The translations under genes were made by a program, and so were the position numbers. A DNA stretch of 64,000 nt, from the NCBI GenBank assembly GCA_032027005.1, contig JAVSMW010000001.1:1-64000 (forward strand), read 5' to 3'. Each line of letters begins with the position of its first letter. Position 1 is the stretch's first letter. Shown here in pieces: positions 8,903 to 16,325 of this stretch. The notes below the pieces were generated by a model that saw nothing but the letters and a program-made list of their open reading frames with translations, was not told the origin of the DNA and searched no databases. This stretch comes from JAVSMW01 sp032027005 (lineage in GTDB: Bacteria; Bacillota; Thermincolia; Thermincolales; UBA2595).

Positions 8903-9706
8903 TTATTGCTCACCGAGAGTCTCAAGAAATTCTTTCACTACAAAAGAACTGAATTTAAAAAGTTCAGTATCTTCGTAATCCCTTGGGCGATTAACTGGCA
9001 CAGAAAATTCCTTTATTACCTTGCCAGGTCTGCTGCACATCATCAGGATTCTATCGCTCAGAAAAGTGGCCTCAGCCCAGTTGTGTGTTACAAATAAGAT
9101 GGTTTTCCCCGTCTGTTCCCAGATTCTGACCAATTCTTTTCTAAGTGATCTAGCTGTAATTTCATCCAGCCCGCTAAATGGCTCATCCAAAAGCAGGATT
9201 TCCGGGTCTGTGCAAAATGCTCTTGCAACAGCAGCTCTTTGTTGCATACCACCAGATAATTGATGCGGGTGACTTTTCTCAAACCCCCGTAACCCTACCA
9301 GAGACAGATTTTTTTGTATGTGGTCAGGCATATCTTTGCTGTCAATACCGGCATATTTCATAGCAAAAACAAGGTTTTCCTCAATGGTAAGCCATGGCAA
9401 TAACCGTGGTTCTTGGAATATATACCCTACACGGAGTTTCGCCTCCCCTAACGGTTTCCCGTGGATTTTTACTGTTCCACTGTAATTTTTATCTAATTGA
9501 GCGATGATGTTTAAAATTGTGGACTTGCCGCATCCCGAAGGTCCAAGCAAGCAAATGAATTCCCCTGAATGAATCTTAAATGACGTTTCATCCAATGCTT
9601 TTAACATACCACTTTTTTGTTCAAACGTTTTTGATAGGTTATTAAGTTCAATAATTATTTCCCCCACATCATACCGCCCCTTTAAAATTTGATTTCCGGC
9701 CTCCAT
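8903..9706 (-). CDS. ABC transporter ATP-binding protein (SsuB/TauB type)
   Basis: A 267-residue ABC ATPase of the nitrate/sulfonate/taurine importer group. Walker A is GPSGCGKS (~55-62), the Q-loop FQEPRLLPW, the signature LSGGMQQR, Walker B ILLLDEP, and the switch His lies in VTHNWAEA. The first ATG (9706) overlaps the permease gene by 25 bp; an in-frame GTG about 39 nt inside would give a start nearer the domain, so the start is not certain. It works with the permease upstream and with the two binding proteins at 10.6 and 15.2 kb. In this cluster the cargo is probably an aromatic carboxylate; that is inference. Confidence 0.92.
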   Translation of the reverse strand: MEAGNQILKGRYDVGEIIIELNNLSKTFEQKSGMLKALDETSFKIHSGEFICLLGPSGCGKSTILNIIAQLDKNYSGTVKIHGKPLGEAKLRVGYIFQEPRLLPWLTIEENLVFAMKYAGIDSKDMPDHIQKNLSLVGLRGFEKSHPHQLSGGMQQRAAVARAFCTDPEILLLDEPFSGLDEITARSLRKELVRIWEQTGKTILFVTHNWAEATFLSDRILMMCSRPGKVIKEFSVPVNRPRDYEDTELFKFSSFVVKEFLETLGEQ

Positions 9707-10452
9707 GTAAACAGCTTCCGCTCGATTGGTAAAATGATTAGAGTTTCAATAGCGGTAACTATAATCAAAAACAAACCTGTCCATCCAAGCACTAAACCCA
9801 TATTATACATTTGGAACCAATAGTTTAATTGATATCCTACCCCGTTGCTTCTTCCTAACAGTTCAACCACAGCCGTTAATTTCCATACTACCCCCAGGCA
9901 GAATCTGGCTGAAGCCATTAGATATGGATATACTTGAGGTAATACAACTTTTGTAATCAAATCTTTAGGGTAAACTCCGAAAATCTTTGCCATGTCGATA
10001 AGCTTTTTATCAACATCTTTAACTCCCTGGTAAATGTTAACAGCTACCGAAGGAAATGACGCCAGACTTATCGCCAGAACAGTAGAAAATTCATTTAAAC
10101 CAAACCACATAAAGGAAAGTACTACATAAACCAGGCCTGGAATAGCCAGGGCAATCATAACCCATATACCAAACCAGTCTTCTAACTTTTTAGACATGCC
10201 CATAATAGTACCAACAATTGTTCCGATAATCATAGCAAAGATAAAACCTAAAGTTAGCCTGACCATTGTAGCACTGATGTTAACAAAAATCTCTTGCGCT
10301 TCCATACGTTGGAAGGCCGTTATCGTTTTCCAGGGACTAGGCAAAAAATTTTCAGACATTGTTAGTGATAACAGCCACCATACAACAATGAAAAGTGCAA
10401 TTGATTTTACTTTAACGGGAATTGCCTCCCAAAGTCGCTTTGCCGAAGACAT
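9682..10452 (-). CDS. ABC transporter permease (SsuC/TauC type)
   Basis: A 256-residue inner-membrane permease with about six transmembrane segments and a BPD_transp_1 domain. The EAA-like cytoplasmic loop is visible around DMAKIFGVYPKDLITKVVLPQ. Two ATGs lie 6 nt apart; AAGGAGGG abuts the first (10458) and is correctly spaced for the second (10452), which I prefer. It pairs with the ATPase whose start it overlaps. Only one permease exists for two binding proteins, which suggests that both lipoproteins deliver to the same channel. Confidence 0.92.
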   Translation of the reverse strand: MSSAKRLWEAIPVKVKSIALFIVVWWLLSLTMSENFLPSPWKTITAFQRMEAQEIFVNISATMVRLTLGFIFAMIIGTIVGTIMGMSKKLEDWFGIWVMIALAIPGLVYVVLSFMWFGLNEFSTVLAISLASFPSVAVNIYQGVKDVDKKLIDMAKIFGVYPKDLITKVVLPQVYPYLMASARFCLGVVWKLTAVVELLGRSNGVGYQLNYWFQMYNMGLVLGWTGLFLIIVTAIETLIILPIERKLFTWRPEIKF

Positions 10453-10458
10453 ATACAT

Positions 10459-10633
10459 CCCTCCTTTTAAGTTAATAATTTTGGCGGGTTTTCGTAAACG
10501 AGTACTGACTTTTTCGTGGTTGGTTCTACACCAAAGGCAGCAGAGATTCCACTTATCAGGGTGATAAGTGCCCGCTATTCATTACCCGTGCAATAGGGGC
10601 ACTGAGCACCTCTGGAAAAACGGTTTTTCCGCC
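10459..10633 (-). other. Intergenic region with nested inverted repeats
   Basis: This 175-bp gap between the binding-protein gene and the permease gene holds three inverted repeats: CACTTATC/GATAAGTG (10550-10557, 10563-10570), AGTGCCC/GGGCACT (10567-10573, 10597-10603) and GGAAAAA/TTTTTCC (10614-10620, 10624-10630). The last lies just after the stop of the binding-protein gene and could stabilise or attenuate the transcript, but it has no T-tract. The first two share bases, so they are mutually exclusive folds, which is the usual layout of an attenuator. No riboswitch class is recognised. Confidence 0.35.
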
Positions 10634-11698
10634 TTATTTCTTATAGATTTCGAAAGAGAACAGGCCCTCTGGCATTTTTTCAGGCAGGAAATCTTTTTCT
10701 TTAAATGCATCCACTATTTTGTAACTGAATTCGATCTCCTTTTTAATCATATCTTCATTCCATTCTTGAATATAGTTCGGTTGTAAACTTTCTCTAAGAA
10801 TTTTAGCCCCTTCTTCAGTATCGATACCAACATTCTTAGCTAATTCTGGCCATAACGAATTATCTTTAATCAAAATATCTTTTGCCTCTGTATACGCTTT
10901 GACAAAATTCTTTAAAGCTTCACTACTCTTCTTTAAAGAAGTTTCAGTGGTAACTACTGAAACTTGCATCGGAATTCTTTCACCTATATTCTTATAGGCT
11001 TCACTAACATTCCAGATACTTTTATTTTTACCGCCAGTAAGACTACTTGTCGCCTGTGGTTCTCCCAAATATACTGCATCAATTTCACCTTTCTCTAAAA
11101 GACCAAGCAATAATGGAGCAGCACCTTGGATTACATTATTTTCTTTAAAGGGGTCAAAGCCGAATTCTTTTTGAACTGCATATTTGAAAATAATCACAGT
11201 TCCATTACTCGGAGGATAAGCCGTCCCTATCTTCTTCCCTCGTAAGTCCTTCATCGAATTAATTTTAGAATCTTTTTTAACATGTACGTAGCTTACATAA
11301 TTGTTCATCGGGGCGATCACAACTTCGTCTTCTCCTCTGGTTCTTTGAACGGCATATGCTTGCCAGGTAGAAAAAACTGCATCAACCTGATGGCCCATAA
11401 TAGCAGTATGAATAGCACCTGATTCGGCTAGTGGCTTGACCTCTAATTTTAAACCATACTTTTTGTCCAACCCTTTTGTTTGGATAACTGAGATAGGAAA
11501 AGATTGGGCTCCTTTCATAACTCCGAGTTTCAATGTTTCAACTTGTTTGGTTTCAACTTGTTTAGTTTCAACTTGTTTAGTTCCTTCTGTTTTTGGGTCT
11601 GTATTAACCTTTTTCTCTGCACTGGTATTAGTCTTTCCGCATCCCCCAATAATAAGGATCATTAGAATTGACAGGGCTACTAACATAATTTTTCTCAT
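10634..11698 (-). CDS. ABC substrate-binding lipoprotein (SsuA/NMT1-like), copy 1
   Basis: A 354-residue binding protein. The signal peptide ends in lipobox IIGGC with the lipidated Cys20. A linker with three copies of KQVET (~42-56) follows, and then an NMT1/SsuA-like fold starting LKLGVMKGAQSFPI. It is closely similar over its whole length to the protein encoded at 15233-16282 (shared segments include HTAIM, FSTWQ, YAVQR, RGEDEVVIAP and LRGKK), so the two are recent paralogues. It lies directly upstream of the permease and ATPase genes and is the likely main receptor. ATG 11698 follows AGGAGGACTACAA. The KQVET repeat is specific to this copy. Confidence 0.9.
   Translation of the reverse strand: MRKIMLVALSILMILIIGGCGKTNTSAEKKVNTDPKTEGTKQVETKQVETKQVETLKLGVMKGAQSFPISVIQTKGLDKKYGLKLEVKPLAESGAIHTAIMGHQVDAVFSTWQAYAVQRTRGEDEVVIAPMNNYVSYVHVKKDSKINSMKDLRGKKIGTAYPPSNGTVIIFKYAVQKEFGFDPFKENNVIQGAAPLLLGLLEKGEIDAVYLGEPQATSSLTGGKNKSIWNVSEAYKNIGERIPMQVSVVTTETSLKKSSEALKNFVKAYTEAKDILIKDNSLWPELAKNVGIDTEEGAKILRESLQPNYIQEWNEDMIKKEIEFSYKIVDAFKEKDFLPEKMPEGLFSFEIYKK
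11535..11579 (-). repeat. 3 x 15-bp tandem repeat inside lipoprotein linker
   Basis: Three near-identical 15-bp units (GTTTCAACTTGTTTA on the plus strand) encode KQVETKQVETKQVET in the flexible linker after the lipid anchor. In-frame copy number can change without breaking the protein. The paralogous binding protein at 15.2 kb lacks it. Confidence 0.85.
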
Positions 11699-11842
11699 TT
11701 GTAGTCCTCCTAAATTTTTTTATTTTTAACTATTTCTTCAGCCCCCTCCCAGTGGGGCTTTCGGTACCTTTGGGGCTTTCACTACCACCAGGTCGAAGTC
11801 GGAATCTGCTTCTCTTTGGGTGTGCCTAATCCCAGGGAAATT
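11699..11842 (-). other. Intergenic hairpin between UbiD-1 and binding protein 1
   Basis: The 144-bp gap holds AGCCCC/GGGGCT (11740-11745 and 11754-11759), a possible 6-bp hairpin, with a second GAAAGCCCC direct copy on the minus strand nearby. On the minus strand it lies ahead of an A-rich stretch, not a T-tract, so it looks more like a processing or attenuation site than a terminator. The ribosome site of the downstream gene is at its end. Confidence 0.3.
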
Positions 11843-13261
11843 TTACTTAGCAAAACCGTACTGTTCCCAGTTTGCCTCCACTAAGTCCAGGTGTCCTTTA
11901 GGAGGTATAGCCACCGGCGGGAATTCATGCTTCTTTGTAGCATCGATAGCCACTTTCCCGGCTATTTTCCTGCTGCGATCTTCATTACGGTCACTCCAAG
12001 CCGCCAAAGCCGGATCCAGTCCGACAGCTACATGTTTGTTTTCAATAAATACATCTGTTTCCGGACGGACCCGAAAGCTCATTGCCCATTCCACTGCAAA
12101 ATGGTCGCGGACATCGATATCTTCGTCCACAATAATAGTAAACTTACCATAGGCGGGACTTACCCCCCAAGCAGCCGAAATAACTTGGTATACCTGGGCT
12201 TCAAACTCTTTTTTCATTGAAATAATTAAGAACGAGGCTGCTCCACTGGCTTCTGTCAAATGTAAGTCTACAATCGGTAATCCCAATTTGTCCTTTAAAA
12301 ATGCCATCAAAGGAGCCTCTCGACCGACCGACCGAATGCAACTGCTTTCACTGGGTGGCATTTGGCTGACAAAAGCTTGATAAATTGCATCCTTCCGGTG
12401 GGTTATGCAGGTAATATGGAAGACAAAGTTACTGCCAACGGGGCCCATATAACCGGTATATTCACCAAAAGGTCCTTCGTCTTCCCTTTCATTGGGATCC
12501 ACCCATCCCTCTAAAACAATCTCAGCCGTAGCCGGAACCTCCATTGGTATGGTTTTGCATCTAACCATTTGCACAGGTTCTCCGCGCAGACCACCAGCTA
12601 CTGCTATCTCATCCATAACATAAGATAGTTTGGATACAGAAACTACCCCAATTGTAGGATCTGATCCTACTACCACGGCCAGCGGCATTTTTTGCCCAAG
12701 TTCTTTGTACTTTCCAAGCTGTATATCCATATGTTGACCGATACTCATCATGATGCCGGTCTTGTTTTTACTTTTGGCCTGCATCCTGTATGTGCCCACG
12801 TTGCGGGCCCCTGTTTCAGGATCTTTGGAAATTAAATAGGGAGAAGTAAGATATGGACCAGCATCATGTTCCACAGTCCATGTGGGGATAGGAAAAGCTA
12901 ATAGGTCAACTTCGTCTCCTATTTGAACGACTTCTTGAACCGGACCATTGTCAACAATGACTGGTTCGACAGCATTAGCCATCGCTTCCGCCCATTTTTC
13001 CCGCAATTTATCCGGTGTCGTTCCTATTGCCATAGCGTAAATTTCCCGTGATGACCCAAGTACTCCAGCTGCAATGGGGAAGTCATGACCTTTGATATTT
13101 TCGAATAAAACGGCTGGCCTCTGATGGGCCGGTATCTTTCTAAAGACCTGCCTGCAAACCGCTGCAACTTCCCATTCCTTTTCCACAGGCTTAGATATGC
13201 GGTGGAGCTTACCACGTTTTTCGAGCTCGGCTAAAAATTCGCGTAAATCTGCAAATGCCAT
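11843..13261 (-). CDS. UbiD-family (de)carboxylase, paralogue 1
   Basis: A 472-residue UbiD-family protein. These enzymes use prenylated FMN for reversible decarboxylation of aromatic or unsaturated acids. The catalytic arginine is in NVGTYRMQ (Arg159) and the Glu pair in DEGPFGEYTGY (Glu262, Glu267), matching the known Arg/Glu/Glu set; the metal/cofactor region GIMMSIGQH is also present. It differs strongly from the two neighbouring UbiDs, so the three are old paralogues with probably different substrates or complex roles. No ubiX (prFMN synthase) gene is in the window. Start ATG 13261 follows GAGGAGG. It sits between a binding-protein gene and the remnant region. Confidence 0.9.
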   Translation of the reverse strand: MAFADLREFLAELEKRGKLHRISKPVEKEWEVAAVCRQVFRKIPAHQRPAVLFENIKGHDFPIAAGVLGSSREIYAMAIGTTPDKLREKWAEAMANAVEPVIVDNGPVQEVVQIGDEVDLLAFPIPTWTVEHDAGPYLTSPYLISKDPETGARNVGTYRMQAKSKNKTGIMMSIGQHMDIQLGKYKELGQKMPLAVVVGSDPTIGVVSVSKLSYVMDEIAVAGGLRGEPVQMVRCKTIPMEVPATAEIVLEGWVDPNEREDEGPFGEYTGYMGPVGSNFVFHITCITHRKDAIYQAFVSQMPPSESSCIRSVGREAPLMAFLKDKLGLPIVDLHLTEASGAASFLIISMKKEFEAQVYQVISAAWGVSPAYGKFTIIVDEDIDVRDHFAVEWAMSFRVRPETDVFIENKHVAVGLDPALAAWSDRNEDRSRKIAGKVAIDATKKHEFPPVAIPPKGHLDLVEANWEQYGFAK

Positions 13262-13349
13262 CTTTAAATTTTCCTCCTCTGTTATAATCGCAAATTTAGA
13301 GATTTCAAAGAAAAGTTATTTAGGCTGTTTTCTTCCACCCCCCGGCTAT

Positions 13350-13424
13350 CTATTGGCCAAACTCCGAACACCCTACCAACAGGAATACTGCCAATAGTGA
13401 TAATGCCAGTAGGAATTTTTTCAA
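13350..13424 (-). pseudogene. Lipoprotein signal-peptide remnant or 24-residue mini-lipoprotein
   Basis: On the minus strand AGGAGG (13432-13437) is followed 7 nt later by TTG and a perfect lipoprotein signal: KKFLLALSLLAVFLLVGC (Cys19), then SEFGQ and a stop. The two intact lipoproteins of this cluster start the same way with the lipobox Cys at position 20, and each lies next to a ubiD gene. I therefore read this as the surviving 5' end of a third binding-protein gene. A genuine entericidin-like mini-lipoprotein is the alternative. Removing the first stop gives only eight more residues, so the rest of the gene is lost rather than frameshifted. Confidence 0.5.
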
Positions 13425-13443
13425 GCTACATCCTCCTAATTTC

Positions 13444-13647
13444 TTAAATAGCCTCTCGGCATTCGCCGAGTCAGATGGTACAAGGCTTTGCTCGAACCAT
13501 CGATATTGAATTCCTCCTACTTTTCAGTAGGGGGATTTCATTTTNGATTAGAAAAAAGGCAGCCTTTTAACTTCTAACACCAAAATTTCCAGTTATTTTT
13601 ATCTAATTTTGGTATTTACCCCCTTTTTATTCCGAGAGGCTATTTAA
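13444..13647. repeat. Element bounded by 16-bp inverted repeats
   Basis: TTAAATAGCCTCTCGG (13444-13459) is repeated exactly in reverse complement at 13632-13647, enclosing about 170 bp without coding capacity. Inside are further hairpins: CTCGGC/GCCGAG with a 4-nt loop (13455-13470), GATGGT/ACCATC near 13474-13501, and CCTAC/GTAGG near 13517-13532. The ambiguous base 13545 is inside. This architecture fits a small non-autonomous mobile element or a structured remnant; no clear target-site duplication was seen. Confidence 0.5.
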
Positions 13648-13778
13648 TCCAGTAATCAACAATAGGTTAAGTAGGCCTTCAGAATACGTTTTTAAATTTT
13701 TAACTAACTTAAGAACGTTTGTGCAAAATGAGAGCATTATCTGCGGCATCAGTACATTTTCTAAGGTTTGCTTTTTTA

Positions 13779-15206
13779 TTAGCGAAATAGATCCGGCCAT
13801 TTTTGCCTGACATTTTTTATCAGCTGCGGGTCGGTAGAGATTACCTTGGGAAAACTGTCTCTCCTCTCGAAAGGCCGGCATGCATCGATTATTGCCCTGG
13901 AACTCAAGGAATGCTTATCATGGGCTATCGCCGGATCTAGTGGAGTACTCCAGCAACGCCTGATAATGTCGATGCTCTCAACCGGGTCCGTCCGCGTGCA
14001 AATCGCCCAAATCACTTCCCGCAGATCAGTTACATCAATATCATCATCCACTACAATCACGTATCGCCCCATGTAGTTGGCAGAAGGAGCCGCTGTTGCC
14101 AGCATAGCTACCTGCTTAGCGTGACCTGGGAACTTTTGTTTCAGACTAATGGCTGTCATCAGGCGGCCGCCGCCCTCCTCATAAAACCATACTCCTCGCA
14201 CGTCGGGAGCACCAATTTTTTGCAGATCCAGTTTAAGTTTGGCCGCCCGCAAGACTGAAAGGTAAAAACTGTTGCCATTAGGCGGCTTAAAGGGCGGAGC
14301 TCCCAGCATAATTGGGTCGTGCCGGTGGTAAATGGCTTTGACCCGGATGGTGACCTCCAACCTGCTGCCACTGGCATAATATCCAGTCCACTCCCCGAAG
14401 GGACCCTCCTTCATTTTTTCATCGGGTAGTGCCTCTCCCTCCAACACGATCTCTGAATGAGCCGGAAAAAGAAGGCCTGTATAAGGCCCCTGGATAACCT
14501 CTACAGGAGAACCACGAAATCCACCGGCTAATTCCAGTTCATTCATTCCATAAGGCCATTCAAAACTGCCCATAGCCAGGATCAGGGGATCGTGCCCCAA
14601 GGATACCACTACAGGACAGGGCTGGCCACGGTCAAAAAACTTCTCCCGGTGTAAGAGACCATGTTTCCCCGGAGAAATGTAAAAACTAATTCGGTCGCGG
14701 CCTACTGTCATTATTCGATAAGTACCCAGGTTCACCCATCCTGTGTCTGGATCCTTGGTTATAGTTACGCTGCCGGTCCCAATATATCGTCCCCCATCCT
14801 CCTTGTGCCAGAAGGGAACAGGAAATTTTTCCAAATCCACCTGTTCTCCCTCCAGCCTGTTTTCCAGCACCGGTCCCTCTTTTACCGTAACAGTGGGCAG
14901 CAGGCGTAATTGGTCCAATTTTGCAGCACACCTCTCTACCAGTTCTCCTTTGCTGTTAGCAGAAAGCCCCAGGCTTAACGCTAATCGCTGCACAGACCCT
15001 AATGAATTTACCAAAATCCTAAAGCCCTTCTGATATCCTTGGATCTTGTCAAAGAGCACGGCATACCTTTGTGGAGAGTGGCATACTTCATCTGTGAGGG
15101 CTCCGATCTCATCCTCTGCGTTAGCTCCCAACACGGTTCTAAGCTCCCCCTGGTCTTCTACGATTTTTAACCATTCTCTTAGCCCGTTATAGGTTTTACC
15201 CTCCAT
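13779..15206 (-). CDS. UbiD-family (de)carboxylase, paralogue 2
   Basis: A 475-residue UbiD-family protein with the catalytic set intact: Arg164 in NLGTYRIM, and Glu267 and Glu272 in KEGPFGEWTGY. The variant EWTGY replaces the usual EYTGY. Between them lies SFYISPGKHG, where the other two paralogues have a different sequence, so the active-site lining probably differs. Function is (de)carboxylation of an aromatic acid with prenyl-FMN, by family knowledge. ATG 15206 is preceded by GAGGAGGAAGAAGAAAA. The binding-protein gene at 15.2-16.3 kb lies only 26 bp upstream, so the two are co-transcribed. Confidence 0.9.
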   Translation of the reverse strand: MEGKTYNGLREWLKIVEDQGELRTVLGANAEDEIGALTDEVCHSPQRYAVLFDKIQGYQKGFRILVNSLGSVQRLALSLGLSANSKGELVERCAAKLDQLRLLPTVTVKEGPVLENRLEGEQVDLEKFPVPFWHKEDGGRYIGTGSVTITKDPDTGWVNLGTYRIMTVGRDRISFYISPGKHGLLHREKFFDRGQPCPVVVSLGHDPLILAMGSFEWPYGMNELELAGGFRGSPVEVIQGPYTGLLFPAHSEIVLEGEALPDEKMKEGPFGEWTGYYASGSRLEVTIRVKAIYHRHDPIMLGAPPFKPPNGNSFYLSVLRAAKLKLDLQKIGAPDVRGVWFYEEGGGRLMTAISLKQKFPGHAKQVAMLATAAPSANYMGRYVIVVDDDIDVTDLREVIWAICTRTDPVESIDIIRRCWSTPLDPAIAHDKHSLSSRAIIDACRPFERRDSFPKVISTDPQLIKNVRQKWPDLFR

Positions 15207-15232
15207 TTTTCTTCTTCCTCCTCAAGGTGAGC

Positions 15233-16282
15233 TTACTTATTGTAAATATCAAAGGAGAATAAAACCTCAGGAATTTTATCAGGGAGGAAATCTGAAGCTT
15301 TAAAGAGTTGTTTCATTTTATAGCCCTGTTCAATTTCCTTGTCAATCATGTCTTTATTCCATTCCTGAACGTAATAAGGCTGCAAACTCTCCCGAAGCAT
15401 ATTTGCTCCCTGTTCAGATTCAACTCCAACTTGTTTAGCCAGTTCAGGCCAAATTTGATTATCCTTAACTAATACGTCCTTTGACTCTGCGTAAGCTTTG
15501 GCAAATCTTTTTATGGCTTCATTACTCTTTTTCAGGGAGGCCTCAGTGGTAACAACGATAACTTGTAACGGTAGTCTTTCGTTGATATTCTTATAAGCCT
15601 GGGTTATGTTCCAAATGCTTTTGAAGTTTCCACTTAAACGAGCAGAGGTTAATTGCGGTTCTCCCATGTAGAAGGCATCAATTTCTCCCTTTTCCAAAAG
15701 TCCCAGCAACAATGGTGTGGCGCCTTGCGTTAGAGCATTTTCCTTGTAGGGATCAAAACCAAATTCCTTTTGCACGGCATATTGGAAAGCAAGTGAGGCC
15801 CCATTACCAGGAGGAGAAGCCGTTCCTAACTTTTTCCCCCGCAAATCCTTCATAGAATTAATTTTAGAATCTTTCCTTACAATTACATCCTTAACCATGT
15901 AGTTAACCGGAGCTATTACAACTTCATCTTCCCCTCTGTTGCGTTGAACAGCATAAGATTGCCAAGTAGAAAACACGATATCAACCTTATTGCTCATAAT
16001 AGCAGTATGAATAGCGCTATCATTAGCAAGTGGAGTTATTTCCAGTTGTAGGCCATATTTTTTATCAATACCGTTTTTTTGCATTGCAGCAATAGGAAAC
16101 GATTGTGCGCCCCGCATAACTCCAATTTTCAAGGGCAAAGAAGTTTCAGCCTGCTTTTTTGTCTCCGATTCTTTGGGAGCTGCAGGAGCCACCGCTTTGT
16201 TATTGTTATTATTGTTGTTGCCGCACCCACCAATTGTTAGGATAAATAACGCCAGCGTTAAAAGAGCAATAATCCGCCTCAT
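15233..16282 (-). CDS. ABC substrate-binding lipoprotein (SsuA/NMT1-like), copy 2
   Basis: A 349-residue paralogue of the lipoprotein at 10.6-11.7 kb. The signal peptide ends in TIGGC (Cys20), followed by an Asn-rich linker with six consecutive N residues and then the same NMT1/SsuA fold (KIGVMRGAQSFPI). Aligned by eye, differences concentrate in the ligand region: NNYVSYVHVKKD in copy 1 versus NYMVKDVIVRKD here. It has no permease or ATPase of its own nearby and probably feeds the transporter at 8.9-10.5 kb. ATG 16282 follows GAGGGAGG. It lies between two ubiD genes. Confidence 0.9.
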   Translation of the reverse strand: MRRIIALLTLALFILTIGGCGNNNNNNNKAVAPAAPKESETKKQAETSLPLKIGVMRGAQSFPIAAMQKNGIDKKYGLQLEITPLANDSAIHTAIMSNKVDIVFSTWQSYAVQRNRGEDEVVIAPVNYMVKDVIVRKDSKINSMKDLRGKKLGTASPPGNGASLAFQYAVQKEFGFDPYKENALTQGATPLLLGLLEKGEIDAFYMGEPQLTSARLSGNFKSIWNITQAYKNINERLPLQVIVVTTEASLKKSNEAIKRFAKAYAESKDVLVKDNQIWPELAKQVGVESEQGANMLRESLQPYYVQEWNKDMIDKEIEQGYKMKQLFKASDFLPDKIPEVLFSFDIYNK

Positions 16283-16325
16283 TATTAAACCTCCCTCAAA
16301 TTACTAAGTTCAGTAAACCAGGTTT

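Larger units (their letters stand above)
13262..13778. other. 517-bp gap between UbiD-1 and UbiD-2
   Basis: The gap holds a 24-codon lipoprotein reading frame (13350-13424) and an element bounded by 16-bp inverted repeats (13444-13647), each listed separately, plus one ambiguous base at 13545. The rest, near 13650-13778, is AT-rich with no convincing gene. No other gap within the cluster is this long. Confidence 0.6.

Noticed and set aside
10459..10633. Riboswitch upstream of the ABC permease
   Set aside because: The repeats do not match the TPP, SAM, cobalamin or molybdenum cofactor consensus as I know them, so only a generic structured region is reported.
13627..13881. Minus-strand 84-codon frame at the 3' end of UbiD-2
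   Set aside because: It overlaps the end of the real UbiD frame in another phase and has no start signal.
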